Under the pieces are notes generated by a model. It saw nothing but the letters and a program-made list of their open reading frames with translations, ran no database searches and was not told the DNA's origin. Positions 23,980 through 30,277 of a stretch of 34,449 nt of DNA are shown here, in pieces. The DNA comes from a virus: positions 1 through 34,449 of the IMG/VR virus record IMGVR_UViG_3300033149_002058. One strand, given 5' to 3'. Within the stretch, counting starts at the first letter, position 1; every line of letters begins with the position of its first letter. Position numbers and translations under genes: made by a program.

Positions 23980-24198
23980 TCACCCCCTCGGCTCCGCCCG
24001 AATCGCGCTTTGCAACGCACTCTTCGTCTCACGCAGAACAGTCACCGTCGCTCGCAGCTCCGCCGCCTTGCCGCTCACTCGCGCATACTCAGTCTTGATC
24101 TTCAACAGCTCTTGGATGATCTTCTCCAACAGCTTGACCTTGGCGTCGTAGTCCAACATCAGCAAGTTAACGTCGTCCAAATTACCCTCGTCGTACAT
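23980..24198 (-). CDS. Small coiled-coil protein
   Basis: 72 residues from ATG 24198 (MYDEGNLDDVNLLMLDYDAK), placed after GGGAGGC; a longer in-frame extension would run through an RNA hairpin and has poor composition. It is nearly all helix with heptad-like Leu spacing (VKLLEKIIQELLKIKTEYAR). Probably an oligomeric accessory protein; no family recognised. Its stop is directly followed by the next gene's ATG. Confidence 0.65.
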   Translation of the reverse strand: MYDEGNLDDVNLLMLDYDAKVKLLEKIIQELLKIKTEYARVSGKAAELRATVTVLRETKSALQSAIRAEPRG

Positions 24199-24217
24199 TG
24201 CGCCTCCCTTCGGGTTG

Positions 24218-24260
24218 CCCCGGGCAGAGGGAGAAAGGAGAGAAAGCCCCCTGCCCGAGG
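24218..24260 (-). promoter_or_regulatory. Intergenic RNA hairpin
   Basis: On the minus strand CCTCGGGCAG pairs with CTGCCCGGGG (ten pairs including one U-G that works only on this strand). The loop is pyrimidine-rich. It fills the gap between the winged-helix gene (stop 24266) and the coiled-coil gene (start 24198). No U tract follows, so stabilisation or partial termination is likely. Confidence 0.55.
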
Positions 24261-24265
24261 CCTCG

Positions 24266-24553
24266 TCATTCTCCGACCACCTTGTAGCCCCACACCACGC
24301 GGCCCACCCCGGGCCGCCGCACTTTCTTTCGCACGACCTTGCCGGCATCCAGCCACGCTCTTGCTCTCTTGTACATCACATCGCAACTGACGCCAGCGTA
24401 CTCAGCCAACTCGGCGACGGTGCGGTACTCACGGTCGTCTGTCACCGGCTCGATGAGTGCATCCCACTCGGCCCACACGTCCTCGGCGGTCACGTCTAGC
24501 TCGCGGTCCACGGTTTGCGCCTCCGCCTCACTGTCCAGAGTAGCGATTGCCAC
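24266..24553 (-). CDS. Winged-helix/HTH DNA-binding protein
   Basis: 95 residues from GTG 24553, eight bases after GGAGGA. The acidic N-terminal 40 residues precede an HTH (YRTVAELAEYAGVSCDVMYK, then RARAWLDAGKVVRKKVRRPG) with a C-terminal beta wing (RVVWGYKVVGE). Likely a small transcription regulator or a replication accessory. It overlaps the metallophosphoesterase gene by 58 bases. Confidence 0.65.
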   Translation of the reverse strand: MAIATLDSEAEAQTVDRELDVTAEDVWAEWDALIEPVTDDREYRTVAELAEYAGVSCDVMYKRARAWLDAGKVVRKKVRRPGVGRVVWGYKVVGE

Positions 24554-25335
24554 TCATACTCTCCTCCCCGGCACGTGATCAGCAGCCCACCGACCTCCTC
24601 GACCACGCGCTCCTGCCCGCGCCTATGGTCCAAGCCGTCCAATAGTTTCCAGGCCGGACACCGAAACACCTGTGGCTTGATCCTCGTGCCGCTCACGTCG
24701 TATCGGTGAACGTGTGCAAACAGCGCCACATCTGGAGGCTCCACACCCTGACGCAGGAACTGAACGTTGATGATGTCCTGGAGCCGCGCCGTGCTGGCAC
24801 CAAACGTCCACGGCCTGAACGCATTGGTCTGGGGATGGTGCCAGCAAGCGAACGTCACGCCGCCCAGCTCAGCCCACAGCCAACCCCAAGATGCCGTGCC
24901 GCGCTCCTCATCCGCCACCGCCCCCAGATCACGCGCCAGCACCTCCTCCAGTTCACAATGCTCGCCGGTGTGCGCTTCCGTGCCGCGCAGGATGAAGAGC
25001 CAGTTGGCACGCTCCGCCACTGGCGCAAAAACCTCGATGCCCATCCGCAGCACGTCCGCCCGGTTCTTCGTGATCGGATCAAGCCCGTCGTGCTTGTTAA
25101 TGTCCAGCAGGTCGCCAAGTGCAATCACCGCTAACCTTGCGCCTAACTCCTCCTGCCGCTGGTAGACGGTCTCCCAGTACGTCTGCCATGCTGACCACAG
25201 AGACCGCTGTGGCCGTGAGGGCCTGAACGTGCCCCCCTCCTCCAAGTTGAACGCCCGGCCCGGAGGAAGGCCCACCCGACTATTGATGTGAGTATCGGCC
25301 ACAACTGCGACCAATACCGTATCAGCCTTGGCCAT
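24496..25335 (-). CDS. Calcineurin-like metallophosphoesterase
   Basis: 279 residues. Metal-binding motifs appear in order: VVADTH (11-16, Asp14, His16), ALGDLLD (72-78), LRGTEAH (116-122, in place of the more common GNH[DE]), CWHH (164-167) and FAHVHRYD (206-213, GHxH-like). The enzyme would hydrolyse a phosphoester, perhaps a nucleotide or DNA end. It follows the M23 lysin by six bases; its ribosome site is weak, which suggests coupling. Phage roles vary, including DNA repair and nucleotide cleavage; none can be chosen here. Confidence 0.8.
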   Translation of the reverse strand: MAKADTVLVAVVADTHINSRVGLPPGRAFNLEEGGTFRPSRPQRSLWSAWQTYWETVYQRQEELGARLAVIALGDLLDINKHDGLDPITKNRADVLRMGIEVFAPVAERANWLFILRGTEAHTGEHCELEEVLARDLGAVADEERGTASWGWLWAELGGVTFACWHHPQTNAFRPWTFGASTARLQDIINVQFLRQGVEPPDVALFAHVHRYDVSGTRIKPQVFRCPAWKLLDGLDHRRGQERVVEEVGGLLITCRGGEYEWQSLLWTVRRRRKPWTAS

Positions 25336-25341
25336 ACCGGC

Positions 25342-25962
25342 CTACTGCTTTCTCATCACCATCGCGTCTACTAGCGCCGGGTCGAGGTGCGCCTTGAGCA
25401 CCGGCAGCGGATCGATCCACTGCACTCCCGGCGTTAGCCACCAACTCCAGCCGAACGCGTCCAGCGCCATGTCGAAATGCAGATGGTCGCCACCCCGCCC
25501 GCGCACGTAGTTGCCGATGTCACCGATGTGCTGTCCGGCAGTCACCGTCTCGCCGCGCTGCAATGTCACACTGCTTTGAGCCAGGTGTGCGTAGCGTATC
25601 CAGATCGGCTCGCCGCCGTGCCAGGACTTGACCACGACAACGGAGAGCCAGCCGCTGCTATGACCAACGCTGTGAACGACGCCATCGGCCACAGCCCAGA
25701 CCGGCTCCCCGCGATCAACGTCGCCCCAAGGCGCAATGTCCAAGTTGATGTCGATGCCGCTGTGCCTATAGCCGCCGTTCCTCGCGCCGGTCAAATCGTG
25801 CCAGGTAGCGACGTACCAGTCGGCAACCGGATGCTCGTCAGTCCCGACTGGGAAATGCCAGGGGACCTCGTCGACCAGAGAAGAGAGCCGGTCGATCAGG
25901 TCATCGAGGCTGGCGCGAAACCGCTGCAACTCCTCGACCACCGCACGCAGTTCATCGCTCAC
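25342..25962 (-). CDS. M23-family peptidase endolysin
   Basis: 206 residues from GTG 25962, which overlaps the upstream stop as GTGA and has GGGAG at good distance; the ATG at 25980 has no ribosome site. A short N-terminal helix is followed by the LytM fold: RHSGIDINLD gives the HxxxD zinc ligands, AVADGVVHSVG is the typical core strand pair, and GDHLHFDM gives the HxH motif. It cleaves peptide cross-links of peptidoglycan. No signal peptide is evident, so it depends on the holin gene located two genes upstream. Confidence 0.85.
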   Translation of the reverse strand: MSDELRAVVEELQRFRASLDDLIDRLSSLVDEVPWHFPVGTDEHPVADWYVATWHDLTGARNGGYRHSGIDINLDIAPWGDVDRGEPVWAVADGVVHSVGHSSGWLSVVVVKSWHGGEPIWIRYAHLAQSSVTLQRGETVTAGQHIGDIGNYVRGRGGDHLHFDMALDAFGWSWWLTPGVQWIDPLPVLKAHLDPALVDAMVMRKQ

Positions 25963-26237
25963 TTCTGCACTCCCAACCATGCGGCCAGCGCTGAGAGGAT
26001 CAGGCTGACGAACGCCTGGACGCCAGCCACCAGGCCGATGCGCTCCCGCACCCGCGCCTGCTCCTGCTCGACCGCGCGCAGTCGGCGGTCGTGCTCCTCC
26101 TGCCGCCTGGCGTACTCGCGCAGATCATCACGGACAGCGTCAATCTTCTGTCCGAGCACCGCAATAGTTACCCGCTGATTTCCATTGTCGCCTGCATTGC
26201 TACCCACGCCATCACCACTGTCAATGCGCCTTGTCAA
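25959..26237 (-). CDS. XhlA-like lysis accessory membrane protein
   Basis: Up to 92 residues. The middle is a charged coiled coil (DDLREYARRQEEHDRRLRAV) and the end a single hydrophobic helix (VQAFVSLILSALAAWLGVQK), the layout of XhlA/haemolysin-type proteins of lysis cassettes. The start is uncertain: TTG 26237 opens the frame, and GTG near 26207 is an alternative. It sits between holin and M23 lysin. A spanin-like role cannot be excluded. Confidence 0.65.
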   Translation of the reverse strand: MTRRIDSGDGVGSNAGDNGNQRVTIAVLGQKIDAVRDDLREYARRQEEHDRRLRAVEQEQARVRERIGLVAGVQAFVSLILSALAAWLGVQK

Positions 26238-26538
26238 ACACGTCGTGGATCAGCGACGCTCCGCCGCCGATCAACGCGCCCGAGAGGATGCGCCCGACCC
26301 AGATATTCGGCACGACTTCGGCAAACAGGTTGGCCGGCGCGAACCAGGCGATAGCGAAGCCGGTCGCCAGCGCCACGTATACGAGCCACCAGAGATCAAG
26401 ATCGGGAAAGCGCTTGCGGACGGGATCCGCGAGGTAGTTGACGATTGCGCGGTTTGCCACGGCCAGGAGGAGGCCGAGGGCCAGGGCCTGCGCGGTCGCG
26501 GCCGTGACGTTGAGGAAATCTAGAGCGCCTGTTTGCAT
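26221..26538 (-). CDS. Putative holin
   Basis: 105 residues from ATG 26538 (MQTGALDFLNV), five bases after GAGG; the longer in-frame opening covers the leader and is unlikely. Two or three membrane segments: TAQALALGLLLAVANRAIVN, LWWLVYVALATGFAIAWF and GRILSGALIGGGASLI, with a basic loop PVRKRFPD. Length and position directly before the XhlA-like and M23 genes fit a class I/III holin. It is the first gene after the promoter at 26638-26666. Confidence 0.75.
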   Translation of the reverse strand: MQTGALDFLNVTAATAQALALGLLLAVANRAIVNYLADPVRKRFPDLDLWWLVYVALATGFAIAWFAPANLFAEVVPNIWVGRILSGALIGGGASLIHDVFDKAH

Positions 26539-26637
26539 AGAAACCTCACTTCCGACTATGTGTGTTATGTGAACTCCGCCTATTTCCGGCCCCCACCCCT
26601 GCCGCTGACACCCCTCCTGCCCACGCGCCCTGCGGCC

Positions 26638-26666
26638 ATGATACACCTGTGTACCAATTATGTCAA
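26638..26666 (-). promoter_or_regulatory. Sigma70-type promoter, start of late leftward operon
   Basis: The minus strand reads TTGACA (26666-26661), a 17-base spacer beginning TAATTGG, and TATCAT (26643-26638). It points at the holin and the run of late genes. Its -35 shares the TTGACATAA extension with two other promoters of the window. The 36-bp palindrome lies 13 bp upstream of the -35. Confidence 0.85.
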
Positions 26667-26678
26667 GCGGCCAAGATA

Positions 26679-26714
26679 AAAATGACTGCGGTCATTAATG
26701 ACCGCAGTCATTTT
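26679..26714. promoter_or_regulatory. 36-bp perfect palindrome in divergent control region
   Basis: The sequence is symmetric about 26696/26697, with AAAATGAC at the left end and GTCATTTT at the right. Each half is itself a dyad, ATGAC-N4-GTCAT, so there are four ATGAC half-sites. It could be an operator for a dimer or tetramer regulator, or a bidirectional terminator (A run on one side, T run on the other) that insulates the two promoters. Both readings fit; the nested dyads favour an operator. The gene-free span 26539-26917 holds this element, two promoters and the GTGCAC sites. Confidence 0.75.
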
Positions 26715-26748
26715 CCCGCAGCGGGAGCAATTTAGATCGCGCTCGCCG

Positions 26749-26783
26749 GTGCACAAACGTGCACGACATGAGAAAATGTGCAC
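26749..26783. promoter_or_regulatory. Three phased GTGCAC sites
   Basis: The palindromic hexamer GTGCAC occurs at 26749-26754, 26759-26764 and 26778-26783. The centres are 10 and 19 bp apart, close to one and two helical turns. They lie between the two divergent promoters and are candidate binding sites for the ribbon-helix-helix protein encoded next to them. Confidence 0.5.
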
Positions 26784-26853
26784 GGCTGCGGGGATACTTT
26801 ACATAATTTACCTTAAATTTTCGCGGGGTCGGCGGATTTCAAGGCGAAAACAC

Positions 26854-26882
26854 TTGACAAGCGTATAGAATTGTGCTATACT
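26854..26882 (+). promoter_or_regulatory. Sigma70-type promoter for the RHH gene
   Basis: TTGACA (26854-26859), a 17-base spacer and TATACT (26877-26882) on the plus strand, about 35 bp before the gene start. It is the only clear rightward promoter in the window. The -35 is perfect and the -10 matches five of six. Confidence 0.88.
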
Positions 26883-26917
26883 AGCAGTAGATTGAGAGGC
26901 GTGAAAGGAGATAAAGG

Positions 26918-27424
26918 ATGAGCAAGAAACAGGTGAACGTCCGAATGTCCGATGCCACCCGCTCCAAGCTCAATGAGCTCACGGAGCGGTACGGCACACA
27001 GGCAGAGGCGGTCGCGGTAGCAATCGACCGCCTCTATCAGCAGGAAAGAAAGGAGAGCAAAATGAAAAGGCTATGGGTAATCGAGTGGAAAGGCAACCAG
27101 AACGTTATCCCGTCGCCAGAGTGTCCTGACCTGGATGACCTCGAAGTGGTTGTTGCCGACCTGTTCTTTGCGGTGATCAACGCTAGCTACGACCAAGTAG
27201 AGGCCGCCGTGCGGGACTTCCCGTACTGGCGGATTGTAGGCCAGCCAGCGGATGGTCGTTGGGTCAGTGAGGGCGGTGATGAGGTTTACATCCTCAACGG
27301 CGAGGTAGTTGAAAAGCCCGAGGAGCTGTGGGAGGGCCTTGGTCTTACCCCGCAGGACTTTGGCGGCGAAAGCTGGGATCAGGTTGACGAGGATATCGTT
27401 TGGGATCAAGTTCCCAGCTTCTGA
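26918..27424 (+). CDS. Ribbon-helix-helix protein with C-terminal domain; internal start
   Basis: 168 residues from ATG 26918, with AAAGGAG seven bases upstream. Residues 3-43 fit the CopG/Arc ribbon-helix-helix fold: strand KQVNVRM, helix SDATRSKLNELTERYG, then TQAEAVAVAIDRLYQQE. Residues 49-168 form a separate acidic domain of unknown type (MKRLWVIEWKGNQNVI ... DEVYILNGEVVEKPEEL). Met49 (27062) has its own strong AAAGGAG six bases upstream, so the second domain may also be made alone. The gene runs opposite to all others, with its own promoter and terminator, next to dyad elements; a repressor or switch protein is likely. Confidence 0.8.
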   Translation: MSKKQVNVRMSDATRSKLNELTERYGTQAEAVAVAIDRLYQQERKESKMKRLWVIEWKGNQNVIPSPECPDLDDLEVVVADLFFAVINASYDQVEAAVRDFPYWRIVGQPADGRWVSEGGDEVYILNGEVVEKPEELWEGLGLTPQDFGGESWDQVDEDIVWDQVPSF

Positions 27425-27474
27425 TCCAGATAACTGAATAGCCCGCTGGGAGCACATCTCAGCACCCAAACCCT

Positions 27475-27498
27475 AGCCCCGCTCCTGCGGGGCTTTTC
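27475..27498 (+). terminator. Intrinsic terminator of the RHH gene
   Basis: AGCCCCGC and GCGGGGCT form a perfect 8-bp stem around TCCT, followed by TTTCTC on the plus strand. It lies 50 bp past the RHH stop and just before the converging 33-residue gene. On the minus strand the stem is not followed by a U tract, so it mainly serves the plus strand. Confidence 0.85.
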
Positions 27499-27500
27499 TC

Positions 27501-27602
27501 TTACCATCCCCAACACCGCACCGAACACGCCACGATCACCACCAGAGCAATGATAATCACCAAGGTCAACCAGATACGATCCAACTGCCGTTGTGTGCTC
27601 AT
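27501..27602 (-). CDS. 33-residue single-pass membrane peptide
   Basis: ATG at 27602 lies five bases after GGAGG, which overlaps the end of the radical SAM gene. The peptide starts MSTQRQLDRIWL, continues with a hydrophobic helix (TLVIIIALVVIVACSV) and ends RCWGW before TAA. Coding is supported by ribosome site, tight spacing and clean topology. It is the last gene of the rightmost minus-strand operon. Function unknown; small phage membrane peptides may affect host membrane proteins or lysis. Confidence 0.6.
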   Translation of the reverse strand: MSTQRQLDRIWLTLVIIIALVVIVACSVRCWGW

Positions 27603-27603
27603 T

Positions 27604-28473
27604 CTAACCTCCATATTCAGCAAATGGCACTGCACTCAAATGGCGCAGATTAGACCAGTACCTCATATACCGCTTAAGCTCCCGATCAGTCCACCCGGGC
27701 GCAACGTACTCATTGCGTTTTTCTGCATCCAACGGTTGGTAACGCATCGGATTCGGCCATGCTCCCAGCGCCCAGACTTCCCGCAGGCGGTACAGCGCAT
27801 CCTCTGGCGTATCGTTGAAGCCGATCAGCACGTATACGCTAACCTTGCCCTTCGGAATGCCCGCATCTCTCAGCAACCTGTGCGCGCACCTAAACACTGC
27901 CTCCATCCGAACATCATCCCACGCCAGGCGGACGCACTTCAACTGCCCCGCCCGATGCAGTTCCGCCAGCCGCGCCGCGTGATATTCCGTCAACAACCGC
28001 GCGTCCAAGCCCTGGTTGAAGTCCACACCCCTGATCCCGCTCTCAAGTAGCCGATCTATCACCTGATCAAAGTGCGCCTCACTACACGCCAGCAAGTTGT
28101 TGTCACAGACGATGGGCTTCACCGACCAGTCGTCAAGCTCAACCAGATCACCTTCGATCCTCGGTACAGCACAGAAAGGGCAGCGACGGATACACCCGCG
28201 ACTGGTGAATGTAGCGCGGGGATTGTGATGTACCAGTGCATCCGCCTCATACCCCACCTCAGCCACGCCCTCAAAAAAAGCCGGGTCGTAGTACACAGCA
28301 GGCCCCCCAACCCTTACACGATAGCCTCTCGAACGCCACCACACCGCCCTCTGGTAGGCCATCTGCCGTCGCCAGGAAAAGACTACCGAGAGATTTACTG
28401 TATCCCCGTCCGTCCATTCCACATATCCACCTGACCACCCGCTACGCTCGCGACGAAGCTGCCACGCATTCAT
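27604..28473 (-). CDS. Radical SAM protein
   Basis: 289 residues from ATG 28473, four bases after GGAGG. The iron-sulfur motif is TSRGCIRRCPFCAVP (Cys94, Cys98, Cys101, C-x3-C-x2-C). The N-terminal 90 residues resemble a degenerate B12-binding-type Rossmann domain (AVWWRSRGYRVRVGGPAVYY). After the cluster come IVCDNNLLACSEAHFDQVID, VDFNQGLDARLL and KVSVYVLIGFNDTPEDAL, conserved barrel elements. The reaction is unknown; relatives in phages and bacteria are annotated only as radical SAM. It is in the early operon with DNA-related genes, so nucleotide, tRNA or peptide modification are all possible. Confidence 0.8.
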   Translation of the reverse strand: MNAWQLRRERSGWSGGYVEWTDGDTVNLSVVFSWRRQMAYQRAVWWRSRGYRVRVGGPAVYYDPAFFEGVAEVGYEADALVHHNPRATFTSRGCIRRCPFCAVPRIEGDLVELDDWSVKPIVCDNNLLACSEAHFDQVIDRLLESGIRGVDFNQGLDARLLTEYHAARLAELHRAGQLKCVRLAWDDVRMEAVFRCAHRLLRDAGIPKGKVSVYVLIGFNDTPEDALYRLREVWALGAWPNPMRYQPLDAEKRNEYVAPGWTDRELKRYMRYWSNLRHLSAVPFAEYGG

Positions 28474-28526
28474 CAAACCTCCAACTGTGCGCTCACCCCC
28501 GCCCCCTTTCGCCTGAGACTGTGGAC

Positions 28527-29039
28527 TTAGCCCCCAATCCCCGCGCGCGCAGCCTCAGCCATCGTCACTCGGCCCTCCAACGTCACCATCTGCTCCATCG
28601 CCGGGTCCACCAGGTCGCAGTATTCCCATCGCTCCACCTGAACCCCGTACCCCGGATCAAGGTCCCAAGGCGCAACCGCCTCGCAGAATGCGAAATTGCC
28701 CGCGTCCACGCTCCGCTTGCACGGGACGAGATGCGGGCAGTCATCGCAGCCGCCGGGCACGTCCACCGCAGGCCCCCAGGCCACGCCAACCGTCGTCTGG
28801 AGAGGATAGGTGTAGCCGGTCACGCAGCGAGAAGCATCAGCCGGGCGTGGTATCCCGCGCGTCGCCAGGAACGCTTCAATCCTCTCGCGGTTCTCAGATC
28901 GCGGCTCCTTGCCGCAATGCAGCCAGGACCACACACACCACTTAGTCACGCCAACCGCCTGCGCAAGCTCGGTCTGCGTGATCCCGGCAGCTTTTATTGC
29001 CGCAGCCAGCCACTCCGCGAAGTCGCTCGCTGCTGGCAT
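28527..29039 (-). CDS. XRE-type HTH protein with a cysteine cluster
   Basis: 170 residues. Residues 8-60 form an HTH_3/XRE domain (LAAAIKAAGITQTELAQAVG, VTKWCVWSWLHCGKEPRSE). The rest includes four cysteines, Cys98-x2-Cys101-x5-Cys107-x11-Cys119 (GGCDDCPHLVPCKRS...FAFCEAV), a possible zinc or Fe-S site, and an acidic C-terminus. It could be a regulator that senses metal or redox state, or just a zinc-stabilised DNA-binding protein. It precedes the radical SAM gene by about 50 bp in the same direction. Confidence 0.7.
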   Translation of the reverse strand: MPAASDFAEWLAAAIKAAGITQTELAQAVGVTKWCVWSWLHCGKEPRSENRERIEAFLATRGIPRPADASRCVTGYTYPLQTTVGVAWGPAVDVPGGCDDCPHLVPCKRSVDAGNFAFCEAVAPWDLDPGYGVQVERWEYCDLVDPAMEQMVTLEGRVTMAEAARAGIGG

Positions 29040-29040
29040 A

Positions 29041-29313
29041 TCACCGCAGCCACACCGCTAGGCCGCACGCCAAAGCAGCCAGGATCGGTAGCCAGATGAG
29101 GTACTTGACGTAGCCCCGCCCGTGGATCGCCACGTCGTAGCCCGGAGGCGGATCCGCCCCGGGTGCCTCCACGATCTCTGCCACCAAGTCGCCGTCAGCA
29201 TCCAGGCCGACCCAGGCATCGCGCCCGGCAACTTTGGCCGGGCCAGGCCGCCTAGTTAACGGACGGGGTGGGTGAGAATCGTGCCGCGGTGTAACATGAA
29301 CGCGCCTTGCCAT
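29041..29313 (-). CDS. Small membrane-anchored protein
   Basis: 90 residues from ATG 29313, six bases after a perfect AGGAGG. The N-terminus is basic and Pro-rich, the middle a small beta region (AWVGLDADGDLVAEIVEAPG), and the end a single hydrophobic helix (YLIWLPILAALACGLAVWL) with a terminal Arg, giving a tail anchor. Function unknown. Confidence 0.65.
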   Translation of the reverse strand: MARRVHVTPRHDSHPPRPLTRRPGPAKVAGRDAWVGLDADGDLVAEIVEAPGADPPPGYDVAIHGRGYVKYLIWLPILAALACGLAVWLR

Positions 29314-29467
29314 CGTTTGCCTCCTTCCTCGGTTTCACTACGAGAGCCAGACCAGTGCCCGGGATCTCAATCACGTTGCATCCTCGGGCTTGCCCGCGCC
29401 AAACCACGGTTATCGTGGCCGGCCCAGTCACTTCAACTTCGATCAGTGGCTCTTTCGGATACTCCAT
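29252..29467 (-). CDS. Small hypothetical protein
   Basis: 71 residues from ATG 29467 after GGGAGG; a TTG at 29470 precedes it. Residues 5-45 are beta-rich (LIEVEVTGPATITVVWRGQA); the C-terminal part overlaps the next gene by 62 bases and looks unstructured. Coding is favoured by the ribosome site and strand pattern. Function unknown. Confidence 0.5.
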   Translation of the reverse strand: MEYPKEPLIEVEVTGPATITVVWRGQARGCNVIEIPGTGLALVVKPRKEANDGKARSCYTAARFSPTPSVN

Positions 29468-29483
29468 CAAGCCTCCCTGTGCG

Positions 29484-30017
29484 TCACTCCACCGCTCCCG
29501 CGTTCTTCAACATCTCCTCAATCTCGCATGTGCGGCACTGCCACTCGCCTGGCCGCACAAAGTCCATCTCTGAACCGCAATCAGGACACAAGCAAACCTG
29601 ATCGGCCTCGTCCCACTCGCGTTCCGGCGTCCATCCGCTGCCTTGCCTGAACTCACGAAGCGCATCTCGCTCGCGTTTCAGCTTGACAGCCCACTCACGG
29701 GCCTCCTTGAGCTGCGCCTCCAGCCGCCCGATCTTCTCGGCGGCTACCTGTTGGCTCAATACTTCCAGCTCCAACTGTGCATCATACAGCGTCCTCAGCC
29801 GCTCGACCTCCTCCAGCAGCGCCACCAGCCAGCGGCGAGCGTTGGCGAAGAGATGCCCGTAAGCCCGCTTGTTCGGCCCGCATAGAACATCATTGTTCCA
29901 TGTGTTCTCAGTAAACGCAGTTATGGCGCAGTACGGCCCAGCTGGCCCGATTTCCAGCGGCACATCTGGCGTGGCCTCCACAGCCTCCCTGATCTCGTCC
30001 AGCAACTCAGTGTCCAT
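29484..30017 (-). CDS. Coiled-coil protein with C-terminal zinc ribbon (Ea22-like)
   Basis: 177 residues from ATG 30017, with AGGAG six bases upstream (ATG 30020 is adjacent). The N-terminal part (LLDEIREAVEATPDVPLEIG ... HLFANARRWLVALLEEVERL) resembles Ea22-like early phage proteins. A coiled coil (about 75-120) follows, and the C-terminus has CLCPDCGSEMDF...WQCRTCE, two Cys pairs that form a likely zinc ribbon. Possibly a nucleic-acid-binding early protein; role unknown. Confidence 0.65.
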   Translation of the reverse strand: MDTELLDEIREAVEATPDVPLEIGPAGPYCAITAFTENTWNNDVLCGPNKRAYGHLFANARRWLVALLEEVERLRTLYDAQLELEVLSQQVAAEKIGRLEAQLKEAREWAVKLKRERDALREFRQGSGWTPEREWDEADQVCLCPDCGSEMDFVRPGEWQCRTCEIEEMLKNAGAVE

Positions 30018-30073
30018 CATTCGCTCCTTTCGCCCACAGTCCTGCCAGCCCACGGCCAGCCCTCTGCTCACCC

Positions 30074-30277
30074 TCACGTCTCGCACTCACCGCCCTCGCC
30101 CGCCTGCGGCCACTCGCACACCGCAGGCAGGCTCACGTCGGTCGCCCGCAGCGCCTCCAGCGTCTGCATGGCCTCGGCCAACTGTCCAGCCAGCCAGTGC
30201 GCGCCCGTCCAGTCCGCCCAGGCTACTGCACGTATCAGCGTGGTCACCAGGAAAGCATAGGCTTGCGTTGTCGTCAT
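30074..30277 (-). CDS. Small hypothetical early protein
   Basis: 67 residues from ATG 30277 (MTTTQAYAFLVTTLIRAVAW), with GGGGGAG eight bases upstream and ATGA overlap with the preceding stop; the longer in-frame opening is not supported. The first 45 residues are helical and moderately hydrophobic, the C-terminus acidic. No family recognised. Confidence 0.6.
   Translation of the reverse strand: MTTTQAYAFLVTTLIRAVAWADWTGAHWLAGQLAEAMQTLEALRATDVSLPAVCEWPQAGEGGECET

Noticed and set aside
24199-24348. Longer N-terminus of the small coiled-coil protein.
   Set aside because: The extension crosses an RNA hairpin, is rich in Cys/Arg/Trp without pattern, and a good ribosome site precedes ATG 24198.
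26539-26646. Longer N-terminus of the holin.
   Set aside because: It would begin at the -10 box of the promoter and adds a polar, Gly-rich stretch; ATG 26538 has a good ribosome site.
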